The translations under genes were made by a program, and so were the position numbers. From assembly GCF_004345365.1 (NCBI RefSeq), contig NZ_SLVF01000018.1:1-64000 (forward strand): a DNA stretch of 64,000 nucleotides. The letters run 5' to 3'. This document shows positions 40,911 to 48,721 of this stretch, piece by piece (the first letter of the stretch is position 1; each line of letters starts with the position of its first letter). Source of the DNA: Kribbella sp. VKM Ac-2568 (GTDB lineage: Bacteria; Actinomycetota; Actinomycetes; Propionibacteriales; Kribbellaceae). A model generated the notes under the pieces. That model saw only the letters and a program-made list of their open reading frames with translations. It had not been told where the DNA came from and made no database searches.

Positions 40911-41885
40911 ATGCGTACATCCGTCCACCGCAGGACCCGGGTCCTGGTGGTGCTCTTGCTGGCTACCTTCGGCCTGAGCTGCGTGGGCAGTTCGGCCTCG
41001 GCCGCGACGATCTCGATCGAGCTGTGCGCCGTCACGGGAACGGCCCCGCTACCCGGTGGCGGAACGGTCCCGATCTGGGGGTTCGGCATCCCGGCTGCCA
41101 CGGGTGACTGCAGCTCCGCGACCGCGAGCCTGCCCGGACCGCAACTCGCGGTCGACCAGGGCGACCTGGTCACGATCACGGTCCGGAACGCGCTGCCGCC
41201 CGGACACGCGGTGTCCTTCGAGATCCCCGGCGTGACCTTCGATCCCGGGCCGGCCGACGCGGCCCCAGGCGCGGCTGTCAGCCGCTCCTTCACGGCCGGC
41301 CGGCCCGGCACCTACCTCTACCAGAGCGGCGGCAACGCGGGCCGGCAGGAGGCCATGGGCTTGTCCGGCGCGCTCCTGGTCCGCTCGTCGGTTCCCGGTC
41401 AGGCCTACGGCACCCCCGGCACGGCGTACGACGTCGAGGCGGTCCTCGTGCTGATGGCGATCGATCCGGCCTTCAACGCGGCGCCGGACACGTTCGACCT
41501 GCAGAACTACCGGGCGACGTACTGGCTGATCAACGGGAAGGGCTACCCGAACACCACGCCGATCAGCGCGGCCGCTGGGCAGCGGGTGCTGCTGCGGTAC
41601 CTCAACGCCGGCTACGACAACACGTCGATGACACTGCTCGGTACGCATCAGCAGGTCGTCGCCCGTGATGCCCGATTGCTGACGAACGCCTTCCCTGCCG
41701 GCACGGAGACGATCCCGGCCGGTGCCACTGAGGACACCGTGGTGACCGTGCCCGCCGGCAGTCCGCCGAGTAGTCATGGATTCCCGCTGTACAACCGGCA
41801 ACTGCACCTGACCAACGGACCTCAGACCGGTACTTCGCCGACGCCGGCGACCGGTGGCGGCATGCTGACCTTCATCCAGCCATGA
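40911..41885 (+). CDS. Two-domain cupredoxin protein 3, copper ligands lost
   Basis: This 324-residue secreted protein has a signal peptide (ending SSASA) and the same two-domain layout as proteins 1 and 2. Domain 1 reads AVSFEIPG and YLYQSGGNAGRQEAMGLSG; domain 2 reads NTSMTLLGTHQQVVARDA and LYNRQLHL. No HxH or HCH remains, so it should not bind the usual coppers and may be a structural subunit. ATG 40911 follows AAGGAG by 7 nt; an upstream ATG overlapping the previous stop has no binding site. Its stop overlaps the next gene by 4 bp. Confidence 0.85.
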   Translation: MRTSVHRRTRVLVVLLLATFGLSCVGSSASAATISIELCAVTGTAPLPGGGTVPIWGFGIPAATGDCSSATASLPGPQLAVDQGDLVTITVRNALPPGHAVSFEIPGVTFDPGPADAAPGAAVSRSFTAGRPGTYLYQSGGNAGRQEAMGLSGALLVRSSVPGQAYGTPGTAYDVEAVLVLMAIDPAFNAAPDTFDLQNYRATYWLINGKGYPNTTPISAAAGQRVLLRYLNAGYDNTSMTLLGTHQQVVARDARLLTNAFPAGTETIPAGATEDTVVTVPAGSPPSSHGFPLYNRQLHLTNGPQTGTSPTPATGGGMLTFIQP

Positions 41886-42367
41886 CTCGCGCGCCGCGGC
41901 TGGTTCTGGGGGCCGTGGTCGGCAGCATGCTGGCTGCGGGTGCATTGGCCGTCTGGCTGACGTACGGGCCAGGGAAGGCCTCCTCCACACCACCGGCCGC
42001 AACCGCCGTCGAGGTGGCCTGGGGACGGACCGCGGTGGATGCCGACGGGCTGGCTCGGCGCAGCGGAGTACGGATCACCCAAGTCGCTGTGACGGGCGGC
42101 GGTGGATTGCTGGATCTCCGGTTCCAGGTGCTCGACCCGAACCTGGCGAACAGTGTGCACGACGCCGCGACGCCGCCGGCCGTCGTGGAGGAGCGAACCG
42201 GCCTGGTCGTCCGCGACCTGCTGATGAACCACGCCCACACCGGCAAATACACGGCGGGCGAGACCTACTACCTGGTCTTCGAGAATCCCGGGAACTGGGT
42301 CCGCCGGGGTTCGAGTGTCACCGTGCTGCTCGGCGGTGCCCAGGTCGAGCACGTCACCGTCCGCTGA
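41882..42367 (+). CDS. Small membrane-anchored protein with MxHxH, cupredoxin operon
   Basis: This 161-residue protein has one N-terminal membrane segment (about 8-27) and an extracytoplasmic beta-rich domain. MNHAH (Met 115, His 117, His 119) is a possible copper site. I do not recognise the family. It overlaps cupredoxin gene 3 by 4 bp (ATGA), so it is made with that protein. It could be a copper donor or a membrane anchor for the complex; this rests on context only. Confidence 0.8.
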   Translation: MTRAPRLVLGAVVGSMLAAGALAVWLTYGPGKASSTPPAATAVEVAWGRTAVDADGLARRSGVRITQVAVTGGGGLLDLRFQVLDPNLANSVHDAATPPAVVEERTGLVVRDLLMNHAHTGKYTAGETYYLVFENPGNWVRRGSSVTVLLGGAQVEHVTVR

Positions 42368-42373
42368 CGAGTG

Positions 42374-42401
42374 CGGCGGCCGGTTGCCCCGACGGCCGCC
42401 G
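42374..42401. terminator. Hairpin between cupredoxin operon and sensor kinase gene
   Basis: CGGCGGCCG (42374-42382) pairs with CGGCCGCCG (42393-42401) around a 10-nt loop. It starts 7 bp after the cupredoxin operon ends and 30 bp past the convergent kinase gene, so it may serve both. Confidence 0.65.
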
Positions 42402-42430
42402 TACGCGATCGCCCTGTTTAGTGGGCCGCG

Positions 42431-43531
42431 TCACCGTCCGGTCGGCACGGTCAGCTCGAACCTGGCGCCACCGTCCAGACTGGTCATCGCCCGGAGTACT
42501 CCCCCGTGGGCCTCCGCCACCGCCTTCGCCATCGGCAGGCCCAGACCGCTACCCATCGGGCCGTCGGGCGGCCGGCGATGCCAGAAACGCTCGAACACGT
42601 GCGGGAGCTGCTCGGCCGGGATGCCCGGCCCTGAGTCGTCGACCGTGATCATGTACCGGTCCGGCATCGCAATACAGCCGAGTCTGATGGTGTCGCTCGG
42701 TCCGGTGTAGTGCACCGCGTTCTCGATCAACGCGTCCAACGCGAGCTCCATCCACTCCGGATCGCAGTCCACTACGCGCGTCGGCAGGCAGCTCACCACC
42801 CAGTGCCGATCGGTACCGGCACTCCAGTTCCGGCCGATCTGACTGACCAGCGCACCGATGTCCGTACGCCTCATCTCGAGTTCTTCGCCGGCGTCCAGCC
42901 GGGCGAGTGCCAGTAACCGGTCGGACAACGCGGACATCCGCTCGAGCTGGTGGACGGCGATTCCGATGCGCTGGCTCTCGACCGCCGGGACCGGACCGGT
43001 GGCGGCGAGTTCGAGCTGACCGCGAGCGATCGTCAGCGGCGTACGGAGGGCGTGCGAGGTGTCCCGGAAGAAGCCGCGCTCGCGCTCCAGACTGGCCCGG
43101 CGCTGGTCGGCCATCAGCTCGACCTGCCGCAGGGCGGCGACCCGGCGGCGAGCGTGCCAGACCATCGCCACGAAGAGCGCCGGCATCAGGGGCACCTCCG
43201 CCAGCTCCGCCCGGTCGATGATCCCGCTGAAGGCGTGCGAGCCGAGGATCCAGCCGGTCGCTCCCGTCACCGCGAGCGTCACCAGGACGGTCGGCCACAG
43301 CGGCCAGACCCTGAAGCCGTAAACGATGGTGAGCGACAGGAAGAGGATGTGGTAAGGAATCGTCTCCTGACCGGGCATCCTCACCATCAGCACCAGCATC
43401 GCGATGATGATGGCCGCCAGCGCGCCGTCCACCAACTGCTCCCCGCGCGTGGTCAGACGCCAAGGGTTGGTCTGCTGCGCCGCCGGGGTTCCGGCGCTCT
43501 GGTCACGCTGTTTGTAGCTGATAACCGACAT
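42431..43531 (-). CDS. Sensor histidine kinase of copper locus
   Basis: This 366-residue kinase has about four membrane segments in residues 35-127 with only short loops between them, so it probably senses within or at the membrane. The H-box is RDTSHALRTPLT (His 160). The ATPase part has N (LIENAVHY), G1 (DDSGPGIP) and G2 (GSGLGLPMAKAV) boxes. A Met-containing segment (MLVLMVRMPG) lies in the first membrane region. The start overlaps the response-regulator gene by 29 bp, so the pair is co-translated. Copper or redox sensing is inferred from its neighbours. Confidence 0.9.
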   Translation of the reverse strand: MSVISYKQRDQSAGTPAAQQTNPWRLTTRGEQLVDGALAAIIIAMLVLMVRMPGQETIPYHILFLSLTIVYGFRVWPLWPTVLVTLAVTGATGWILGSHAFSGIIDRAELAEVPLMPALFVAMVWHARRRVAALRQVELMADQRRASLERERGFFRDTSHALRTPLTIARGQLELAATGPVPAVESQRIGIAVHQLERMSALSDRLLALARLDAGEELEMRRTDIGALVSQIGRNWSAGTDRHWVVSCLPTRVVDCDPEWMELALDALIENAVHYTGPSDTIRLGCIAMPDRYMITVDDSGPGIPAEQLPHVFERFWHRRPPDGPMGSGLGLPMAKAVAEAHGGVLRAMTSLDGGARFELTVPTGR

Positions 43532-44168
43532 TGCGCACCGTCCGGATGACGTCGTCGCGCAGCTTGGCCCGGAGCCGGCCGACGCAGACGTCGACGAGGT
43601 TCGTCGACGGGTCGAAGTCGTAGCCCCAGACCTCCGAGAGCAACTCCTGGCGCGAACACACGATGTCCGGGTTTCGCATCAGGTGCTGCAACAGCAGGAA
43701 CTCGCGCTGCGACAGCTCAGCCGTCCGCCCGCCGACCTGCAACAGACGGGTGCGCGTGTTGAGGACGATGGCCCCGACCCGCAGCACGTCGGACGGCCGG
43801 GCCACCGGCTCGGCAAGCAGCCGCGACCGTACCCGCGCGATCAGCTCGCGGAGCAGGAACGGCTTGGCCAGGAAGTCGACCGCGCCCTCCTCGAGGCAGG
43901 CGACCCGGGCCTGCTTGTCCTCCGTCGCGGACAGGACCAGGATCCGCGTGGTCGGGTCGTGCGCCATCAAGGCCGTGAGCACCGCCTGACCGTCGAGCCC
44001 CGGCATCAGCAGATCGAGGACCACCAGGTCGACCTTGGTCGTCAGCGCCACCCGGAGCCCTTCGGTGCTGTCGATCGCGGTCAGCACGTGATAGCCCTCG
44101 GCCTCCAGCGCGTGGCCGACAAAACCCAGCAGATCCGGCTCGTCGTCAATGACGAGAATCCTGGTCAT
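43503..44168 (-). CDS. OmpR-family response regulator of copper locus
   Basis: This 221-residue regulator has a receiver domain with VIDDE (residues 6-10), phosphoacceptor Asp 52 (VVLDLLMPGLDG) and Lys in FLAKPF, followed by a winged helix (LSQREFLLLQHLMRNPDIVCSRQELLSEVWGYDFD). ATG 44168 follows GAGGGGG. It partners the kinase that follows. A CATGACCG word 22 bp upstream is shared with the divergent copper promoter, so it may control itself and both copper transcripts. Confidence 0.93.
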   Translation of the reverse strand: MTRILVIDDEPDLLGFVGHALEAEGYHVLTAIDSTEGLRVALTTKVDLVVLDLLMPGLDGQAVLTALMAHDPTTRILVLSATEDKQARVACLEEGAVDFLAKPFLLRELIARVRSRLLAEPVARPSDVLRVGAIVLNTRTRLLQVGGRTAELSQREFLLLQHLMRNPDIVCSRQELLSEVWGYDFDPSTNLVDVCVGRLRAKLRDDVIRTVRNVGYQLQTA

Positions 44169-44189
44169 CGAACCCCCTCGGCCGTGATG

Positions 44190-44197
44190 CATGACCG
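44190..44197. promoter_or_regulatory. CATGACCG box upstream of response-regulator gene
   Basis: The word GCATGACCG at 44189-44197 matches the reversed copy at 32184-32192 exactly, and CATGACCGG at 44190-44198 matches the forward copy at 32102-32110. It lies 22-29 bp upstream of the response-regulator start. Confidence 0.45.
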
Positions 44198-44315
44198 GGC
44201 ACACAGCATGCCAGGCACCGTCGTCCGAACAGCGCCAGGCCGGGGCCCCCACCGATCTGCCTACCCAGAGTCATTCTGTTCTGCCTGAGCGTCCAGCGGA
44301 AGAGTCTGACCGGTC

Positions 44316-44423
44316 CTAGACGAGCCCGAGCGGCTCGTGGAGCTCTGGCCGCAGTACGACGGTCAGCGGATCCCCGGGACGGACCACGCCGGCTGTGGAG
44401 ACGACGGCCATGATTCCCACGCC
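44316..44423 (-). pseudogene. MOSC-domain protein, C-terminal remnant
   Basis: The frame ends with about 35 residues including GVGIMAVVSTAGVVRPGDPL, which resembles the end of MOSC (molybdenum cofactor sulfurase C-terminal) proteins. Nothing family-like precedes it, so the 5' part is missing. It is the first of five truncated genes between 44316 and 45470. Confidence 0.5.
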
Positions 44424-44517
44424 CGGAAACTGCCTTCTTGCCGAGATCACGCACCACCGACAGGCTGGCCAGGTCATTCCAAGTTCTACCAAACCCGTTG
44501 AAATGCGAGAGTCCGCG

Positions 44518-44800
44518 ATGAGCTTCCCCTGGTCCGATCTGCCGCACGACGACCCCGCCTGGTTCAAGCGCGGCGCGCTGTACGTGCCGTCCGGCGAAGG
44601 GCCGACGGTGTGGGCGGCCGGTGACGTCTACACGATCAAGGCCCGCGCCTCCCAGACGAACGGCGCCTTCGGCTTCATCGAGGCGACCGTACCGGCCGGT
44701 GGCGGACCGCCGCCGCACGCGCATCCCGACGAGGAGTCCCAGATCTTCTGCTGCACCTCCGGGAAATGGCAGGCGACCTGCGGCTCGGCGCCGGCGGGAG
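44518..44800 (+). pseudogene. Cupin protein, N-terminal remnant
   Basis: From ATG 44518 the product reads MSFPWSDLPHDDPAWF and continues with GFIEATVPAGGGPPPHAHPD, a cupin metal-site half (HAHPDEE). After about 90 residues (SGKWQATCG) similarity ends and the frame runs into unrelated sequence to 45021. The second cupin half is absent. Confidence 0.6.
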
Positions 44801-45099
44801 GATCTCAAGCCCGACCAGGGAAGGAACGCAGCTATCCCGGAGCCGCTCAGAGGTGCGGCGACAGGCCCGGGAAGCTCCTCTGCCCAAGGGTGCCGGTGGC
44901 CCCCATGCCGACACTTTGTGCACCAGCTGAGCACGCCCGGGCGGCTCGAACGCTCAGCTGGTGCATACACAAGGGTCGCCGAAGCCGCTCGATCCGCCTC
45001 CCGGATCGCGGTACGGCCTGAAGCGCGCCCCATCGGCTCCCGGCCCGCGACCGGCCTCCCCGATGACGGCTTGTTCGCCCGCTGCCGCCTTACAAGCCG
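44801..45099. other. Unassigned sequence between gene remnants
   Basis: About 300 bp with no recognisable coding signal on either strand, apart from a 13-bp inverted repeat (44920-44964). Frames are open only because GC is high. It lies within a run of truncated genes. Confidence 0.5.
44920..44964. repeat. 13-bp inverted repeat in the remnant region
   Basis: GCACCAGCTGAGC (44920-44932) is repeated in reverse complement at 44952-44964, with a 19-bp loop. It could be an old terminator or a recombination scar; no target duplication was found. Confidence 0.55.
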
Positions 45100-45276
45100 T
45101 CAGCCGCCGTGGAACCCGCCAGCCGCGACCTCCGGGCGAGTGGTCTTGCCGCAGCCGGATTCTCCTTCCAGTGCGACGATCTCGCCCGAGCCGACGGACA
45201 GGGTCACTCCGTCCGCGGCCCGGGCGCGCCGGCCGCGAGAGGCGAACTCCACCGAGAGATCATTTGCTTCCAGCAA
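45100..45276 (-). pseudogene. Oligopeptide ABC ATPase (DppF/OppF type), N-terminal remnant
   Basis: Reading from a TTG at 45276, the product begins LLEANDLSVEF and continues with DGVTLSVGSGEIVALEGESG then CGKTT, which is the start of an oligopeptide-type ABC ATPase with its Walker A motif GESGCGKT. The similarity ends right after the Walker A and a stop follows 14 codons later, so more than 200 residues are missing. It lies 3 bp after the OppD-like remnant, in the gene order of intact opp/dpp operons. Confidence 0.7.
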
Positions 45277-45279
45277 CTG

Positions 45280-45417
45280 TCAGCTCTCCCCTACCAGCAC
45301 ACAGGCAGCCGTACGTCGGTCGCCCGCCGGCCGCAGGTCGATCTCCACGGTCGAGCAGATGTCGAGCGCTACCGGGGAGCCCGGGTGGAACACACAGCCT
45401 GAAGGGACTTGCTGCGA
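45280..45417 (-). pseudogene. Oligopeptide ABC ATPase (DppD/OppD type), C-terminal remnant
   Basis: About 45 residues before the stop at 45280-45282 read QQVPSGCVFHPGSPVALDIC and end TAACVLVGES. This is the PSGCxFHPRCP...ACxL signature at the C-terminus of oligopeptide/dipeptide ABC ATPases. The rest of the gene is absent. One of the usual Cys/Arg positions is changed (HPGSP for HPRCP), which suggests decay. Confidence 0.7.
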
Positions 45418-45469
45418 TCAGGCGGATCGCCCCCGAGTCCCTCAGAGCACTTTCGACTGAAGGGGGTTC

Positions 45470-46819
45470 GTGCCGGTGATGGTCGGGCTGATCAGCCTGC
45501 TCACAGTCATCCGCCATACCCGGGTCGAGGAGGAGACTGGTCGTCGCGAACTGCTCGGGTCGACCGTGGTCGGGCGGCATGCCCCTCTGGCCGCCGCCCT
45601 GGCCACGGTGTTCGCCGCCAATCTGCTCCTGGCCGTCCTGCTGGTCCTGGGGATGTCCAGCCAGGACCTGCCCCTCGCCGGATCAGTTGCCCTCGGCATC
45701 CAGTTCGCCATCAGCGGTTGGTTCTTCGCGGCCGTGGGAGCCGTCGCCGCCCAGCTCACGGCTGCCGCCAGTACTGCGCGCGGCATCGCGATCGCAGTAC
45801 TCGGTGCCGCGTTCGCGTTCCGCGCGACGGGTGACACCAGTGCGCACGCCGACGGCGGTCTGGCCTGGCTGTCCTGGTTGTCGCCGATCGGCTGGCTGCA
45901 ACGGATCCGCCCGTACGGCGGCGACCACTGGGGAGTCGCCGTTCTCGTCATCGCCGTCACCGGAGTACTCGTGGCGGTCGCGGTCTCCTTGTCCGCAAGG
46001 CGTGACGTCGGCTCGGGGCTACTGCCGGCGCGACTCGGTCCGGCGGCCGGAGCGCCGTCCTTGCGTACTCCGCTCGCGTTGGCATGGCGGTTGCACCGAG
46101 GGCTGCTGGCTGCCTGGGTCTCCGCCTTCGCCTTGCTGGGCGTGTTGTTCGGCGGTGTCGCCGAGGGGGTCGGCGACCTGATGCGCGACGACCAGGCGGC
46201 CAGGGACTTCTTCGCCCGGATCGGCGGGAAGGCCGGACTGATCGACTCGTACTTCGTCGGCGTGATGTCGATCGTCGGGTTGATCTCGGCCGCCTACGCG
46301 GTCCAGGCCACGCTGCGATTGCGGGCCGAGGAGACCAGCGGACGGGCCGAGCCGGTGCTCGCCACCGCGATCGGAAGGTTGCGCTGGGCAACGAGCCATC
46401 TGGTGTTCGCCCTGCTCGGACCGGCCGCTGCGCTGCTGGCGGCAGGACTCACCGCGGGTCTTGCCTACGGGGCCGCGGCGGGCGATGTCGGTCACCAGGT
46501 GCCCCGGCTGATCGAGGCCGCGCTGGTCCAACTGCCTGCGGTCTGGGTTCTGGCGGCGGTGGCGATCGCTCTGGTCGGACTGGCTCCCCGGCTGTCGCCC
46601 GCGGCCTGGGTGGCGCCGGCGATCTGCCTGCTGCTCGGCATCGCCGGTGCGGCGGTCCAGCTCGACGACTGGGTGATGGACATCTCGCCGTTCGCCCATC
46701 TCCCCGCCCTGCCGGGCGGCGGCATGGCCGCGACGCCGGTGATCGCCTTGCTGGCCATCGCCGCAGCGCTGGCGGAGGCCGGCCTGGCCGGCCTCCGCCA
46801 CCGCGACCTACCGGCCTGA
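45470..46819 (+). CDS. ABC-2 type exporter permease, N-terminally truncated
   Basis: This 449-residue polytopic protein resembles the large permeases annotated as exporters of polyketide antibiotics. The product begins at GLISLLTVIRHTRVEEETGR, a segment that normally lies about 90 residues into the family, so the first membrane helices are missing. An in-frame TGA lies just upstream, and no ATPase partner gene is adjacent. It retains around ten hydrophobic segments and the second-half repeat (RHTR...E and RLRAEETSGRAEPVLA). It is probably non-functional or a remnant. The GTG at 45470 is only the first available start. Confidence 0.7.
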   Translation: MPVMVGLISLLTVIRHTRVEEETGRRELLGSTVVGRHAPLAAALATVFAANLLLAVLLVLGMSSQDLPLAGSVALGIQFAISGWFFAAVGAVAAQLTAAASTARGIAIAVLGAAFAFRATGDTSAHADGGLAWLSWLSPIGWLQRIRPYGGDHWGVAVLVIAVTGVLVAVAVSLSARRDVGSGLLPARLGPAAGAPSLRTPLALAWRLHRGLLAAWVSAFALLGVLFGGVAEGVGDLMRDDQAARDFFARIGGKAGLIDSYFVGVMSIVGLISAAYAVQATLRLRAEETSGRAEPVLATAIGRLRWATSHLVFALLGPAAALLAAGLTAGLAYGAAAGDVGHQVPRLIEAALVQLPAVWVLAAVAIALVGLAPRLSPAAWVAPAICLLLGIAGAAVQLDDWVMDISPFAHLPALPGGGMAATPVIALLAIAAALAEAGLAGLRHRDLPA

Positions 46820-46842
46820 ACCCCGCGCCGGCGCAGTACGGA

Positions 46843-47610
46843 CTAGCGCTTGTGGTTGCGGGACCAGACGAAGCAGTAGACGCCGAAGCACGCGAGGCCG
46901 AGAGCCACCAGGGTGAGCAGCACCGTGCCGAAGGGCTGGTCCTTCAACGTACGCAGGGCCGTGTCGAGGCCGCCCGCCTTCTTCGGGTCGTAGCTGATCG
47001 CGGCCCAGGCGAAGAGTACGCCCATCGTGATGAACGCGACCCCCTTGGCGGCATAGCCGGCCCGGCCGAGCATCACGGTCGACCGCGAGACGCCACCGGT
47101 CAGGTCCTCGAGGAACTTCTTCGTCACCGACTTGTAGATCTGCCGGACGCCGACGCCGAGGAGGACCAGGCCGCCGATCACCACGAGCACCCGGCCGGCG
47201 TCGTTCTCCATCAGCTTGGCGGTCATACCGCTCGACTGGCTGGTGCCGGACTGGCTCGAGCCCATCGCGACCTTGACCGCGCTGACGCCCAGCGCGAGGT
47301 AGACGACGCCGCGCCCTATCGAGGACACCTTCTTCTCGGTGTCCAGGTGGCCGTAGGCGAGTTCGAGCACCTTCCAGATCACCAGGACGAACAGGCCGAT
47401 GGCGACGATCCAGAGCAGCACTTCACCGAACGGCTTGCTGGCCAGCTCCTTGAGAGCCCCCTGTTGCGAGGCTTCCTCCGACGAGTTGCCCCAGGCGACC
47501 TGCAGGGCGATCCAGGCGATCAGCAGGTACACCACACCGTAGGCGATCAGGCCGACGGTGATGGCGTAGTCGTACACGCGGCTTTGCCGGGCTTGCTGGG
47601 CGGTTCTCAT
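46843..47610 (-). CDS. DUF1206 membrane protein
   Basis: This 255-residue protein has six hydrophobic segments in three similar pairs (YAITVGLIAYGVVYLLIAWI, then SSIGRGVVYLALGVSAVKVA, then GRAGYAAKGVAFITMGVLF), each with the GRxxYxxxGVxxxxxG pattern of the DUF1206 repeat. The function is unknown. ATG 47610 lies 31 bp after the SpoIIM-like gene, so the two may be one transcript. Confidence 0.88.
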   Translation of the reverse strand: MRTAQQARQSRVYDYAITVGLIAYGVVYLLIAWIALQVAWGNSSEEASQQGALKELASKPFGEVLLWIVAIGLFVLVIWKVLELAYGHLDTEKKVSSIGRGVVYLALGVSAVKVAMGSSQSGTSQSSGMTAKLMENDAGRVLVVIGGLVLLGVGVRQIYKSVTKKFLEDLTGGVSRSTVMLGRAGYAAKGVAFITMGVLFAWAAISYDPKKAGGLDTALRTLKDQPFGTVLLTLVALGLACFGVYCFVWSRNHKR

Positions 47611-47641
47611 TGCTTTCTCGTACCCACCGGCAAACGGTAGG

Positions 47642-48640
47642 TCAGGCTGAGACGGGAGCACTCGCCTCGCGGTCGCCTGCCTCGACATCGCCATAGTCAC
47701 CCGCAAGAACCGCGCGACGACCGAGAGTCCACACGTAGACGAAGAACGCCGCCTCCGCGAGCACCCCGATTCCCACCCGTACTGCGGTCGGCAGCGGCGC
47801 GGGAGTCACGAACGCCTCGATCAGTCCGGTGATCAGCAGCACCACGGCCAGGCCGATCGCCATTCCGACGGTGGCCCGCCCGGTCTGGGCGAGCGCCTGC
47901 ATCCGGGTCCGCGGACCGGGTGCGATCCAGGCCCAGCCGAGCCGGAGCCCGGCCGCGGAGGCGACGAACACGGCGGTCAACTCGAGCAGCCCGTGCGGTG
48001 TGATCAGGCCGAAGAACACGTTCGCCCGGTCGTTCCCGATCATCAGGCCCGCGGTGACGCCCAGGTTCTCCGCGTTGCTCCAGAGCACGAAGAAGGTCGG
48101 GATCAGCAGCACCCCGATCGCCAGGACCGCTGCGCTGATGGTGGCGTTGTTGATCCAGATCCGGAGGGCGAAGTCCTGGGCCGGGTTCTCCGAGTAGTAG
48201 GCGGCGAAGTCCTTGTCGACCAGTTCCTGGATCTGCGCGGGTGTCGCGATCGACTCGATCACCTCCGGGTGGGCGATGATCCGCCAGGCCATCCACGCCG
48301 CGACCAGGTAGAACAGCAGGCCGATGGTGAGCCACCAGCGGCGCGACGCGTACAGCGCGGCGGGGAAGCTCACCAGGAAGTACCGCGAGATGTCCCGCCA
48401 AACAGGTGCTTGAGCGCCTGTCACCGCTCCGCGGGCGTCCGCGATGAGGCCGGACAACCGGCCGACGGTCACCGGGTCCGCACCGGCGGCTCTGAGCGCC
48501 GACAGGTGCGTGCCGACGCGCTGGTAGAGCAGTACGAGCTCATCAGCCTCCGCGCCGTTCAGCCTTCGCTGGCGGCGGGTCAGCAGGGCCAGCCGATCCC
48601 ACTGGGGTTGATGCACGGACACGAACGCCTCGACGTCCAT
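47642..48640 (-). CDS. SpoIIM-family membrane protein
   Basis: This 332-residue protein belongs to the stage II sporulation protein M family: a cytoplasmic N-terminal helix region (MDVEAFVSVHQPQWDRLALL) and about six membrane helices with the core NNATISAAVLAIGVL...GLITPHGLLELTAVF. In actinobacteria it normally sits beside RDD and DUF58/MoxR genes and is thought to work with them. ATG 48640 has a strong GGAGG site. It is divergent from the RDD gene (81-bp gap). Confidence 0.92.
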   Translation of the reverse strand: MDVEAFVSVHQPQWDRLALLTRRQRRLNGAEADELVLLYQRVGTHLSALRAAGADPVTVGRLSGLIADARGAVTGAQAPVWRDISRYFLVSFPAALYASRRWWLTIGLLFYLVAAWMAWRIIAHPEVIESIATPAQIQELVDKDFAAYYSENPAQDFALRIWINNATISAAVLAIGVLLIPTFFVLWSNAENLGVTAGLMIGNDRANVFFGLITPHGLLELTAVFVASAAGLRLGWAWIAPGPRTRMQALAQTGRATVGMAIGLAVVLLITGLIEAFVTPAPLPTAVRVGIGVLAEAAFFVYVWTLGRRAVLAGDYGDVEAGDREASAPVSA

Positions 48641-48721
48641 CACCCCTCCTGTCGCTCGCTCTGGCTCCCTGCGCTGGCAGACTAGCCGGACGAAGTGTCT
48701 TCGGCAGAGGGGGGCGGAACG

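Noticed and set aside
44146-45033. Long minus-strand frame across the gene-debris region
   Set aside because: It runs through the response-regulator start, the MOSC remnant and the cupin remnant in the wrong frame and has no similarity of its own.
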